A stretch of DNA of 64,000 nucleotides from Frateuria_A sp051900425 (GTDB lineage Bacteria; Pseudomonadota; Gammaproteobacteria; Xanthomonadales; Rhodanobacteraceae): contig NZ_JBHZGK010000010.1 of NCBI RefSeq assembly GCF_051900425.1, positions 1 through 64,000 on the forward strand, written 5' to 3'. Shown piece by piece: positions 34,696 through 43,193 of this stretch. The first letter of the stretch is position 1. The number at the start of each line of letters is the position of its first letter. The position numbers and the translations under genes were made by a program. The notes under the pieces were generated by a model. It ran no database searches and was not told the origin of the DNA. It was given only the letters and a program-made list of their open reading frames with translations.

Positions 34696-34997
34696 TGCGA
34701 AAACCCTGGCTCCTGCTCCCGCTGCTGACCCTCGCCGCGTTGCCGGCCTTTGCCGACGGCGGCCCGGAACAGGCCGCGGTGGCGGGACAGCGGGTGCCCG
34801 CCCAGGTGCGCCTGAAGCGACAGTTGCGTGCACACGGCGCCGAGGTGCAGCAGTTGCAGCGCCAGCTCACCGAGCAGGAGTCGCACAGCCGCCAGGCCAG
34901 CGACCGCCTGGAGGAACAGGACCGGGAAATCGCCCGGCTGCAGCGCCAGCTGGAGGCCCTTGGCGGCCACCGCCAAGGGGACAACGCGGGCCGCTGA
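34695..34997 (+). CDS. small exported coiled-coil protein between asd and fimV
   Basis: 100 residues. A signal peptide (MRKPWLLLPLLTLAALPAFA) precedes a heptad-like coiled coil, LKRQLRAHGAEVQQLQRQL and LEEQDREIARLQRQLEAL. The ATG overlaps the asd stop. I know no function. Its place just ahead of fimV, whose product also has a periplasmic coiled coil, makes an envelope role plausible. Confidence 0.8.
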   Translation: MRKPWLLLPLLTLAALPAFADGGPEQAAVAGQRVPAQVRLKRQLRAHGAEVQQLQRQLTEQESHSRQASDRLEEQDREIARLQRQLEALGGHRQGDNAGR

Positions 34998-35158
34998 CCC
35001 GCTGCCGGAACGAGAACACGCCGCAGCAATATGCGCTAAGCGGTCGCCGCAGCTATTGTTGATTGGCATTTATATAACTAAAGTGACGCGCGTTCCGGTG
35101 TCGCCGCAGCCCGCGGCGATGGCATGAAGCGTCTCGGGCGTTTGGGGGAATCGAAACG

Positions 35159-37456
35159 ATGAATCGTTCGTTGAAACTGTCGATGCTGCTGGCGTTGGCC
35201 CTGGGCAGCACCCAGGCGGCGGCGCTCGAACTGGGCCAGATCCAGGTCAAGTCGGCCTTGGGCCAGCCGCTGCTCGCGGAGATTCCGCTGACGCCGGACA
35301 GCCCGGCCGAACTGCGCAACCTGACCGCCCGACTGGCTTCGCCCGAAGACTTCGCCCGCGCCGGCCTCTCCGGCAGCCGGCCCGACCTGCCGCTGCAGTT
35401 CAGCATCGTGGATGTGGGTGGCCGCAAGGTGATCCGCATCACCAGCGCGGTGGCCGTCAACGATCCCTACCTCGACCTGCTGGTGGAAGTGGACAACGCG
35501 TCCGGTCGCAGCCTGCGCGAGTTTCCGGTGCTGCTCGACCCGCCGGGCACCGCACCGATGGCGCCCAGCGTGCGGGCCCCGCGCAGCAACGCGCCCCGCG
35601 GCGCTGCGCGCCCGGCCGCGGCCGGTTCCACCGCTTCCCAGCCGGCCGCCGCCAGCGTGGCCGCCGGCGGCCAGTTGCAGGTCCAGCGCGGCCAGACGCT
35701 GTCGGGCATCGCCCGCCAGGTGGCGCCGGTGGGCGTGGATGCGAGCCAGATGATGCTGGCGCTCAAGCAGGCGAACCCGGATGCGTTCTACCAGGACAAC
35801 ATCAACGCGCTGAAGAGCGGCGCGGTGCTGCGCGTGCCGACCAGCCAGGAAGCGCAGGCCATGGACGTGGCCGCCGCGATGGCGGAGATCCGCCGCCAGA
35901 ACGGCGACTGGCGCGCGCAGTCGGCCGGCTCGACCACGACCGTGGCCGATGCCGCCGCGCGTACGGAAGCGTCCCCTGCGCCGGCCAATGCGTCCGCCGA
36001 CCGGCTGGCGCTGATACCGGCGAAGCAGGGCGGCAAGGGTGCCGGCGCCCAGGGCGGCAAGGGCGACGCGGCCCTGCGCCAGGACCTGATGCGCACCCAG
36101 GAGACCCTCACCACCCTGCAGCAGCAGAGCGCGGACCTGAAGTCGCGCCTGAAGGATCTGCAGGACATCAACGACAAGAACACCCGCCTGCTGGCGCTCA
36201 AGGACAACGAGATCGCCGAGCTGCAGCACAAGCTCGCCGAAGCGCGCAGGAAGGCCGGCCTGCCGGCCGTCGCGTCGACCGCGGCCACGCCGGCCGCCGC
36301 GCCGGTCGCCGAAACGACCACCAGGCCCGCCACTGCCGCCACTGCCGCCACGGCGATCACCACGCCGGCCAGGCCCGCAACCGCCGGTGCTGTCGCCACG
36401 ACCGCCTCCGTGTCCCCCGCGCACAGCGCGGCAGTGGCGCCGGCGGTCAAGCCGGCAGCCAAGCCAGCCAGCAAACCGGTCAAGCCGCTGGCCCGCAAAC
36501 CGGCCAGTCCGGCGTCTGCCGAAGCGCCGTGGTTCATGCAGCCGTGGGCCTGGGCTGCGGCTGGCGGTGCGGTGCTGCTGCTGATCCTGCTCGCCCTGTT
36601 GGGTCGTCGCCGCAAGCCGGCGGCTGCCCGCGCCGTGTCCACGGCCCCCTCGCTGGCCGATCGCTTCGGTGCGGTGCCGGATGCGTCCGCATCGACCAGC
36701 GCCGATCCGGACCAGGATGAACTGCTCGACCAGCTCGCCGAGCATCCGGATGACATCGGCCTGCATCTGGAATTGGTGAGCCTGTACTACTCCCGCCGCG
36801 ACGTGGAGCACTTCGAGGCCGCGGCCGAGGCCATGCACGCCCATATCGTCGACCCGCAGCAGGACGAATGGCAGGACGTGCTCGCCATGGGCGAGGACCT
36901 GGTGCCCGGCCACCCGCTGTTTGCCGGCCAGGGGGCGCAGGACGCGTTCGACTCCCGCGAGGACGAGCGCCAGCACGCCGGCGATACGATGGAGTCGTTC
37001 GATCTCGACAGCTATGCCAGCGCCGAAGAAGACGATCTCCACGACGAGCCGATGGCTGACGAGCGGCCGAAGGTCAGCGAGTACCACTTCGATTTCGACC
37101 TCACCCCGCCGCGGCCGGCTCCTGCCGATACCCCTGTGGACACCCACGTCGGCGACGGCGACGAGGACCTGACGGTCATGCGCGACGTCGAGCCTGCGCG
37201 GGCAGAAGAGGCCACGCCGTCGACGTGGAACTTCGAAGAGCCGGTGAATGACACCACGGCTTCCGCGGCGGCCGCCGAAACGCAGGAGCTGGGCCAGTTC
37301 AGCGACGACCCGATCGACACCAAGCTCGACCTGGCACGTGCCTACATGGACATGGGTGACGCCGACGGCGCCCGCGCCATGCTCGAGGAAGTGATGAACG
37401 AGGGCACCCAGATGCAGAGGGACGCGGCGCAGCGCCTGCTCGATTCGCTGTCCTGA
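35159..37456 (+). CDS. fimV: FimV/HubP-like polar landmark protein
   Basis: An inner-membrane, peptidoglycan-binding protein that organises type IV pili and the cell pole in related bacteria. It has 765 residues. The signal peptide (1-22) is followed by the FimV N-terminal domain (LGQIQVKSALGQPLLAEIPL). Next are a LysM module (about 170-226), a coiled coil (about 318-365), an Ala/Pro/Thr-rich stretch, and one membrane helix (about 461-480, WAWAAAGGAVLLLILLALL). An acidic cytoplasmic domain ends in the FimV C-terminal TPR-like motif (about 714-765, DPIDTKLDLARAYMDMGD). GGGGGAA lies ahead of the ATG. No other pilus gene is in the window. Confidence 0.95.
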   Translation: MNRSLKLSMLLALALGSTQAAALELGQIQVKSALGQPLLAEIPLTPDSPAELRNLTARLASPEDFARAGLSGSRPDLPLQFSIVDVGGRKVIRITSAVAVNDPYLDLLVEVDNASGRSLREFPVLLDPPGTAPMAPSVRAPRSNAPRGAARPAAAGSTASQPAAASVAAGGQLQVQRGQTLSGIARQVAPVGVDASQMMLALKQANPDAFYQDNINALKSGAVLRVPTSQEAQAMDVAAAMAEIRRQNGDWRAQSAGSTTTVADAAARTEASPAPANASADRLALIPAKQGGKGAGAQGGKGDAALRQDLMRTQETLTTLQQQSADLKSRLKDLQDINDKNTRLLALKDNEIAELQHKLAEARRKAGLPAVASTAATPAAAPVAETTTRPATAATAATAITTPARPATAGAVATTASVSPAHSAAVAPAVKPAAKPASKPVKPLARKPASPASAEAPWFMQPWAWAAAGGAVLLLILLALLGRRRKPAAARAVSTAPSLADRFGAVPDASASTSADPDQDELLDQLAEHPDDIGLHLELVSLYYSRRDVEHFEAAAEAMHAHIVDPQQDEWQDVLAMGEDLVPGHPLFAGQGAQDAFDSREDERQHAGDTMESFDLDSYASAEEDDLHDEPMADERPKVSEYHFDFDLTPPRPAPADTPVDTHVGDGDEDLTVMRDVEPARAEEATPSTWNFEEPVNDTTASAAAAETQELGQFSDDPIDTKLDLARAYMDMGDADGARAMLEEVMNEGTQMQRDAAQRLLDSLS

Positions 37457-37479
37457 GGCCTCGTCGGTCGCACGCACGG

Positions 37480-37500
37480 AGGGCCGGCCACGCCGGCCCT
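37480..37500 (+). terminator. hairpin after fimV
   Basis: A perfect 9-bp stem, AGGGCCGGC/GCCGGCCCT, with a 3-base loop lies 23 bases after the fimV stop. There is no T run after it, so intrinsic termination is only likely, not certain. Confidence 0.55.
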
Positions 37501-37517
37501 TCGCATGTCTGGCCCGC

Positions 37518-37585
37518 GTAGACTGGGCTTCGGCCTCCGTTTTCCGCGCCCGGTCCGGTTGCAGTGGGCCGAAGCCCACCCTACG
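37518..37585. repeat. intergenic inverted repeat, GTAGGGTGGGCTTC family
   Basis: GTAGACTGGGCTTCGGCC (37518-37535) and GGGCCGAAGCCCACCCTAC (37567-37585) form an inverted pair. It is the second copy of the element at 8278-8343, with the same spacing of about 31-36 bases. It lies in the truA leader. Confidence 0.75.
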
Positions 37586-37614
37586 CTTTCCGGCTGTTCC
37601 GCAGGACCTCCCGC

Positions 37615-38382
37615 ATGCGCATCGCCCTGGGCGTCGAATACGACGGCACCGATTTCCTCGGATGGCAGCGCCTCACCCACGGCGCCACCGTGCAGGGCGC
37701 GCTGGAGCAGGCGCTCTCGCGGGTGGCCGCACAGCCGGTCGCGGTGACCTGCGCCGGCCGCACCGACGCCGGCGTGCATGGACGCGGCCAGGTGGTGCAC
37801 TTCGATACCGAGGTCGAGCGCGACATGCGCGGCTGGGTGCTGGGAGCCTGTTCGAACCTGCCCGCCAGCGTGGCGGTGCTGTGGGCGCAGCCCGTGCCCG
37901 AGACCTTCCACGCCCGCTTCGCCGCGCGCAGCCGGCGCTACCGCTACAGCATCCTCAATCGCCCGGTGCGCGCCGCGCTGGACGCCCGCTACGTCACCTG
38001 GGAGCGGTTGCCGCTGGATGCCGTGGCGATGCACGACGCCGGACAGGCACTGCTCGGCGAACACGACTTCTCCGCCTTTCGCGCGGTGTCCTGCCAGGCC
38101 ACGCATGCGCGACGCTGCGTGCTGGCCCTGGACGTGCGGCGCGAGGGCGAGCAGGTGATCGTCCAGATCGAGGCCAACGCCTTCCTGCACCACATGGTGC
38201 GCAACATCGTCGGCTCGCTGTTGATGGTGGGGCGTGGGCAGCGGCCGGTGGCGTGGCCGGCCGAGCTGCTGGCCGGGAGGAACCGCGAAGTCGCCGGCCC
38301 GACCGCGCCAGCCTCCGGGCTGACCTTCCTGGGCCCGCGCTACGAGGCGCACTGGGGTTTGCCGGCGCAGGTGAGCGCATGA
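37615..38382 (+). CDS. truA: tRNA pseudouridine(38-40) synthase
   Basis: It isomerises uridines 38-40 in tRNA anticodon arms. The protein is 255 residues. The catalytic Asp is in CAGRTDAGVHGRGQVVHF. RYRYSILNRP and HHMVRNIVGSLLMVG are family marks. AGGA lies upstream of the ATG. Its stop overlaps the trpF start (ATGA), a pairing seen in related genomes. Confidence 0.97.
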   Translation: MRIALGVEYDGTDFLGWQRLTHGATVQGALEQALSRVAAQPVAVTCAGRTDAGVHGRGQVVHFDTEVERDMRGWVLGACSNLPASVAVLWAQPVPETFHARFAARSRRYRYSILNRPVRAALDARYVTWERLPLDAVAMHDAGQALLGEHDFSAFRAVSCQATHARRCVLALDVRREGEQVIVQIEANAFLHHMVRNIVGSLLMVGRGQRPVAWPAELLAGRNREVAGPTAPASGLTFLGPRYEAHWGLPAQVSA

Positions 38383-39008
38383 TCCGTATCAAGTGCTGCG
38401 GCATGACCCGCGCCGAGGATGCCGTGCTGGCAGCCCGACTGGGGGCGGATGCGATCGGGCTGATCTTCACCGCGCGCAGCCGTCGGCGCGTGAATATCGG
38501 CCAGGCTCGCGCGATCGCCCGCGCGCTGCCACCGATGGTCACCACCGTCGCCTTGTTCATGGACGAGGATGCGGCCTTCGTGGACGAGGTGGTCGCCGCG
38601 GTGCAACCGGCGCTGCTGCAGTTCCACGGCGCCGAGCGCGACGCCTGGTGCGCGCAGTTCGGGCGGCCCTACCTGAAGGCCATCGCGATGGGCGAGGGCA
38701 GCGATGCGCTGCCACGCCTGCGCGCGTACCCGGGCGCTGCGGGGCTGGTGCTTGACGGACACGGCCTGGGCGAGGCGGGCGGCAGCGGCAAGGCGTTCGA
38801 CTGGTCGCTGATGCCGCGCGACCTGGGGCAGCCGTTGATCTTGGCCGGCGGCCTGCATCCCGGCAACGTCGCCGACGCCATCCGCGTCGCACGACCGTGG
38901 GGGGTGGATGTGTCCAGCGGCATCGAATCGGAGCCCGGCATCAAGGACCCGGCGCGACTGGCCGAATTCATCGCGGCGGCGCGTGCGGCAGACGCGGATC
39001 GATCGTGA
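38379..39008 (+). CDS. trpF: phosphoribosylanthranilate isomerase
   Basis: The third step of tryptophan synthesis. The protein is 209 residues, a TIM barrel beginning IKCCGMTRAEDAVLAARLGADAIGLIF, with the catalytic Cys in CCGMTR and the Asp in LDGHG. The C-terminal phosphate loop is GVDVSSGIESEPGIKDP. It is coupled to truA in front, and the cupin-like gene follows with overlap or a 2-base gap. trpB and trpA lie 2 kb further on. Confidence 0.97.
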   Translation: MIRIKCCGMTRAEDAVLAARLGADAIGLIFTARSRRRVNIGQARAIARALPPMVTTVALFMDEDAAFVDEVVAAVQPALLQFHGAERDAWCAQFGRPYLKAIAMGEGSDALPRLRAYPGAAGLVLDGHGLGEAGGSGKAFDWSLMPRDLGQPLILAGGLHPGNVADAIRVARPWGVDVSSGIESEPGIKDPARLAEFIAAARAADADRS

Positions 39009-39010
39009 GC

Positions 39011-40018
39011 ATGGCCGCGCCGCAAGCCATCGAGCAAACCGGCGCCGGCGCGGCGCTGGACCGTGCGGCCCTGATGTCCCGCGGCCGACCCCTGGTGATC
39101 CGTGGCCTCGTTCGCGACTGGCCCCTGGTCAGGCTCGCCGGGACGTCGGACACCGCCTTTGCCGAACGGCTGGCGGCCCTGGACAGCGGCCAGCCGGTCG
39201 ATACGTTGCTGATGCCGCCGGAAGCCGAGGGTCTGGTCGGCTACAACGCGGCGCTCGACGGCTTCAACTACGAGCACTACCGCATCCCGCTGACCCTGGG
39301 CCTGCAGCGGCTGGCCAGCTACAGCCGGGTCGACCGCCCGCCGGGCCTGGCGATCCAGAGTGCGCCGATCGCCACCTGCGCGCCCGGATTCCTGGAGCAC
39401 CACGCGCTGCCGCTTCTGGAAGGGCAGGTGCAGCCGAGACTGTGGATCGGCAACCGGGTCACCACGCCCACGCACTTCGACTCGCAGCACAACATCGCCT
39501 GCGTGGTGTGTGGCCGGCGACGCTTCACGCTTTTCCCGCCCGAGCAGCTGCCCAACCTGTACATCGGTCCCCTCGACTTCGCACCCACCAGCGCGATGAT
39601 CGGCATGGCGCGCCCGGACCGGCCGGACGATCCGCGCTTCCCGCGCCTGAAGCAGGCACTCGCCGCCGCCCAGGTCGCCGAGCTCGGCCCGGGCGATGCC
39701 ATCTACATGCCGCCGTTGTGGTGGCACCACGTCGAGTCGCTGGAGCGGCTCAACGCGCTGGTCAACTACTGGTGGCTTTCGGTGGATGAGCAGGGCTACA
39801 CCACCGGCCATGCGCTCTCGGCACTGTTCCACGGCATCCTCGCCTACCGTGGCCTGCCGCCGGCCGAGCGGGCCGGATGGAAGCGGCTGCTGGAACACTA
39901 CGCATTCGGTGACGGCGATCCGCTGGAGCACATCCCGCAGGAGCGCCGCGGCGTCTCAGGCACGCGCACGCCGCAGGTGCTTGAACGGCTCAGGGAACTG
40001 GCGAAACGGCATCTGTGA
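39011..40018 (+). CDS. cupin-like (JmjC-type) 2-oxoglutarate/Fe(II) oxygenase-like protein
   Basis: 335 residues of the Cupin_8 type. The HxD iron-binding pair is in TTPTHFDSQHNIACVVCGRRRFTLFPP, and the distal His is in LWWHHVESL. LYIGPLDF fits the family. Members hydroxylate amino-acid side chains of proteins or small molecules; no substrate can be named. A GTG at 39005 overlapping the trpF stop is an alternative start. It sits between trpF and the TrpI-like regulator, so it is likely transcribed with truA-trpF though not an obvious tryptophan enzyme. Confidence 0.88.
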   Translation: MAAPQAIEQTGAGAALDRAALMSRGRPLVIRGLVRDWPLVRLAGTSDTAFAERLAALDSGQPVDTLLMPPEAEGLVGYNAALDGFNYEHYRIPLTLGLQRLASYSRVDRPPGLAIQSAPIATCAPGFLEHHALPLLEGQVQPRLWIGNRVTTPTHFDSQHNIACVVCGRRRFTLFPPEQLPNLYIGPLDFAPTSAMIGMARPDRPDDPRFPRLKQALAAAQVAELGPGDAIYMPPLWWHHVESLERLNALVNYWWLSVDEQGYTTGHALSALFHGILAYRGLPPAERAGWKRLLEHYAFGDGDPLEHIPQERRGVSGTRTPQVLERLRELAKRHL

Positions 40019-40076
40019 GGGCGGGCGCTCGTCCTTTTTCAAGGTGGCGACGGCCGTCCCTGCCGGGGGAGAAGGC

Positions 40077-40964
40077 TCAGGGGCGTTCGGCCAGTTCGAC
40101 GCGCGCCCACGTGGCCAGCGCATCCAGGCGGGCTTCGGCCGCGTGCGCGGTCGCGAGGATCCAGCGACCGCCGGTCTCGCGGAAGCCCCAGGGCGCCAGC
40201 AACCGGCCGCTGGCCAGGTCGTCGGCCACCAGCGGTTGTGGCGCGATCGCCACGCCCAGTCCCGCGGCGGCGGCTTCCAGCAGGAAATAGAGGTGCGGCA
40301 GCGCCTGGGCCTGCCGCATGGATTCCGGCGCCAGCCCCATCGCGCGTGCCCAGTCGGGCCAGGCCTGCGGGCGCGAAGCGGTGTACAGCAGCGGCTCGTC
40401 GCACAGGGCGGAGGCGGGCAGTGCGCGCAGGCGCTCGAAATCCGGATGGCGCGGGCTGAGCACGGGACCGATGCGCTCGGGCGCCAGGTCGTACACCTGC
40501 CAGGCGGCAGGCCAGGGTGGGGCCTGCAGCAACAGGCCGACGTCCACGCCAGCCAGGTTGGCCGGTTCCTCCTGCGCGGCCAGGTGCAAGGTCAGCGCGG
40601 GCAGTTCGTGCCGCAGGCGCTCCAGCCGGGGGATCACCCAGCGGGCCAGCACGCTGCCCGAACAACCCAGCACCAGGGGTGCGCCCGCCTGCTCGCGTCG
40701 CAAGCGGGCCCAACTCTCGCGCAGCTGGCCGAACGCGGCGTGGCAGCTTTCCTGCAGCGTCCGTCCGGCCGTGGTGACCTGGATGCCGCGGCCCTGGCGC
40801 AGGAACAGCGGCTGACCGAGTGCTTCTTCCAGGGAGCGGACCTGCCGGCTCACAGCGCCGTGGGTAACGTTCAGCTCCTGCGCCGCCAGGCTCATGCTGC
40901 CCAGCCGAGCGGCTGCCTCGAAGGCGCGCAGGGCATGCAGCGAGGGCAGGTCGCGTTCGGACAT
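40077..40964 (-). CDS. LysR-family regulator, TrpI-like
   Basis: 295 residues. The N-terminal winged helix-turn-helix (LPSLHALRAFEAAARLGSMSLAAQELNVTHGAVSRQVRSLE) matches the GcvA/TrpI branch. The C-terminal part is a periplasmic-binding-like effector domain. It is divergent from trpBA across a 114-bp gap that contains LysR-type palindromes. In pseudomonads TrpI occupies this position and activates trpBA in response to indoleglycerol phosphate; the same role here is inferred from position and motif. Confidence 0.88.
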   Translation of the reverse strand: MSERDLPSLHALRAFEAAARLGSMSLAAQELNVTHGAVSRQVRSLEEALGQPLFLRQGRGIQVTTAGRTLQESCHAAFGQLRESWARLRREQAGAPLVLGCSGSVLARWVIPRLERLRHELPALTLHLAAQEEPANLAGVDVGLLLQAPPWPAAWQVYDLAPERIGPVLSPRHPDFERLRALPASALCDEPLLYTASRPQAWPDWARAMGLAPESMRQAQALPHLYFLLEAAAAGLGVAIAPQPLVADDLASGRLLAPWGFRETGGRWILATAHAAEARLDALATWARVELAERP

Positions 40965-40965
40965 G

Positions 40966-41037
40966 GTGTGAGTCTAACTCACACGAGGCCTCGAATTTTT
41001 CGCTTTTTCACAAGGATGGCCGGCATTAAGGTGTGAG
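40966..41037. promoter_or_regulatory. putative LysR/TrpI operator region between the regulator and trpBA
   Basis: A perfect inverted repeat, GTGTGAG-TCTAA-CTCACAC (40966-40984), lies 2 bases from the regulator's start codon and contains the T-N11-A LysR signature. A further half-site GTGTGAG occurs at 41031-41037, 42 bases before the trpB ATG. A primary site near the regulator plus a weaker half-site near the trpB promoter is the layout expected for activation and autorepression. Confidence 0.7.
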
Positions 41038-41078
41038 GCTTCCTGCGGCGAGACTGCCGCTACCGATGGAGTCGCACC

Positions 41079-42290
41079 ATGCCTGCCACCCAGGATTTCC
41101 ACCGCTGGCCGGACGAACACGGCCGCTTCGGCGCGTATGGCGGCAGCTATGTCGCCGAGACCCTGATGGCGCCGTTGGCGGAACTGACCGAGGCGTACCA
41201 GCGGCTGCGCCAAGACCCGGATTTCCTCGCCGAGCTGGACCGCGATCTGAAGTACTACGTCGGCCGGCCCAGCCCGATCTACCATGCCGAGCGGCTCTCG
41301 CAACACGTCGGCGGCGCGCGGATCCTGCTCAAGCGTGAGGACCTGAACCATACCGGCGCGCACAAGATCAACAACACTATCGGCCAGGCGCTGGTGGCGC
41401 GGCGCATGGGCAAGCAGCGCGTGATCGCCGAGACCGGCGCCGGCCAGCATGGCGTCGCCAGCGCCACCGTGGCCGCCCGCTTCGGCATGAAGTGCGTGGT
41501 CTACATGGGCGCGGTGGACATCGAGCGGCAGAAGATCAACGTCTACCGCATGAAGCTGCTGGGCGCGGAGGTGGTGCCAGTCACCTCTGGCTCGAAGACG
41601 CTCAAGGACGCGCTCAACGAAGCCATGCGCGACTGGGTCACCAACGTGGCCGACACCTTCTACATCATCGGCACAGTGGCCGGCCCGCACCCGTACCCGC
41701 AGATGGTGCGCGATTTCAATGCGATCGTCGGCCGGGAAGCACGCGAGCAGATGCTCGAAGGCTACGGCCGGTTGCCGGACGCGATCACCGCCTGCGTCGG
41801 CGGCGGCTCCAACGCGATCGGCCTGTTCCATGCCTTTCTCAATGACGCGGACGTGCGCATCGTCGGCGCCGAAGCGGCGGGCGAGGGCATCGCCACCGGC
41901 CATCACGCGGCCTCGCTGGCGGCGGGACGCCCCGGCGTGCTGCACGGCAACCGCACCTACGTGCTGTGCGACGACAACGGCCAGATCACCGAAACGCATT
42001 CGGTATCCGCGGGCCTGGACTACCCGGGCGTGGGCCCCGAGCACGCCTTCCTCAAGGATGCCGGGCGCGCTGAATACGTCGGCGTCACCGACGACGAGGC
42101 GCTGGAAGCGTTCCACCTGCTCGCGCGTACCGAGGGCATCCTCGCCGCGCTCGAATCCAGCCACGCCGTGGCGCAGGCGATGAAGCTGGCGCGCGAATAT
42201 CCCAGGGACGCGCTGGTGCTGTGCAACCTTTCCGGCCGCGGCGACAAGGACGTGCATACCATCGCCGCCCGCGAAGGGGTGCAGGTATGA
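41079..42290 (+). CDS. trpB: tryptophan synthase beta chain
   Basis: It condenses indole and serine using pyridoxal phosphate. The protein is 403 residues. The PLP lysine is in HTGAHKINNTIGQAL. The phosphate-binding loop is CVGGGSNAIGLF, and ETGAGQHGVASAT is conserved. GGAG precedes the ATG. Its stop overlaps the trpA start (ATGA). Confidence 0.98.
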   Translation: MPATQDFHRWPDEHGRFGAYGGSYVAETLMAPLAELTEAYQRLRQDPDFLAELDRDLKYYVGRPSPIYHAERLSQHVGGARILLKREDLNHTGAHKINNTIGQALVARRMGKQRVIAETGAGQHGVASATVAARFGMKCVVYMGAVDIERQKINVYRMKLLGAEVVPVTSGSKTLKDALNEAMRDWVTNVADTFYIIGTVAGPHPYPQMVRDFNAIVGREAREQMLEGYGRLPDAITACVGGGSNAIGLFHAFLNDADVRIVGAEAAGEGIATGHHAASLAAGRPGVLHGNRTYVLCDDNGQITETHSVSAGLDYPGVGPEHAFLKDAGRAEYVGVTDDEALEAFHLLARTEGILAALESSHAVAQAMKLAREYPRDALVLCNLSGRGDKDVHTIAAREGVQV

Positions 42291-43087
42291 GCCGCATCGA
42301 CCGCCGCTTCGCGGCGCTCGGGGCCGCCCGCCGCACCGGGCTGATCCCGTTCGTCACCGCAGGCGATCCGGCGCCGGACCATGCGGTGGCGCTGATGCAT
42401 GCGCTGGTCGCCGCGGGCGCGGACCTGGTCGAGCTGGGCGTGCCGTTTTCCGATCCGATGGCGGACGGCCCGGTGATCCAGCACGCCAGCGAGCGTGCCA
42501 TCGCCCGGGGCGTGGGCCTTGGTGACGTGCTGCGCTGGGTCGGCGAGTTCCGCCAGCGCGACGCCGACACGCCGGTCGTGCTGATGGGTTATCTCAACCC
42601 GATCGAAATGCACGGCTATGCGCGCTTTGCGCAGGACGCCGTGCAGGCGGGCGTGGACGGCGTGCTGGTGGTGGACTGTCCGCTGGAGGAATCGTCCGTA
42701 CTGGAGCCGCTGCGCGCCGCGGGCCTGCAGCAGATCCTGCTGGCGGCGCCCACGACCGCACCCGCGCGTATGGTTCAGTTGTGCGAGGGCGCACGGGGCT
42801 TCCTGTACTATGTGTCGTTCGCCGGCATCACTGGCGCGGCACGGCTGAGCACGGCGGACATCGCCGCACGGGTGGCCGAAGTGCGCGCCCGGTCGAAGGC
42901 ACCGGTGGCGGTCGGCTTCGGCGTCCGCGATGCGGCGAGCGCGAAAGCGATCGCCGGATTCGCCGACGCCGTGGTCATCGGCAGTGCGCTGGTCGAGCGC
43001 CTGGCCGGCGCCACGGAAGCGGACGAGATAGCCACGCGGGCGCGCGAATTTCTCGCACCCATCCGCGCGGCCCTGGACGCGCCGTAA
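42287..43087 (+). CDS. trpA: tryptophan synthase alpha chain
   Basis: It cleaves indole-3-glycerol phosphate to indole, channelled to TrpB. The protein is 266 residues. The catalytic Glu is in VELGVPFSDPMADGPVIQ, and the Asp is in VLVVDCPLEE. Also seen are SFAGITGA and AVGFGVRD. It is coupled to trpB; accD follows after 106 bases. Confidence 0.98.
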   Translation: MSRIDRRFAALGAARRTGLIPFVTAGDPAPDHAVALMHALVAAGADLVELGVPFSDPMADGPVIQHASERAIARGVGLGDVLRWVGEFRQRDADTPVVLMGYLNPIEMHGYARFAQDAVQAGVDGVLVVDCPLEESSVLEPLRAAGLQQILLAAPTTAPARMVQLCEGARGFLYYVSFAGITGAARLSTADIAARVAEVRARSKAPVAVGFGVRDAASAKAIAGFADAVVIGSALVERLAGATEADEIATRAREFLAPIRAALDAP

Positions 43088-43093
43088 CCTGCA

Positions 43094-43125
43094 CCTTCTT
43101 CCCTCCGGGGGAGGGCTGGGGTGAG
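43094..43125. repeat. intergenic repeat, CTCACCCCAGCC family
   Basis: CTTCTTCCCTCCGGGGGAGGGCTGGGGTGAGG lies between trpA and accD. It is an inverted copy of the 1565-1600 element. Confidence 0.5.
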
Positions 43126-43193
43126 GAGCCAGGGCTCGCGATCAGGTACAGATCTGGCCGCCACAAGCGGCACGTAGCTCCAACGAGGTCACC

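Noticed and set aside
35050..35085. AT-rich TATATAACTA ahead of fimV as a promoter
   Set aside because: No -35 hexamer lies at a suitable distance, so I could not support a specific promoter call.
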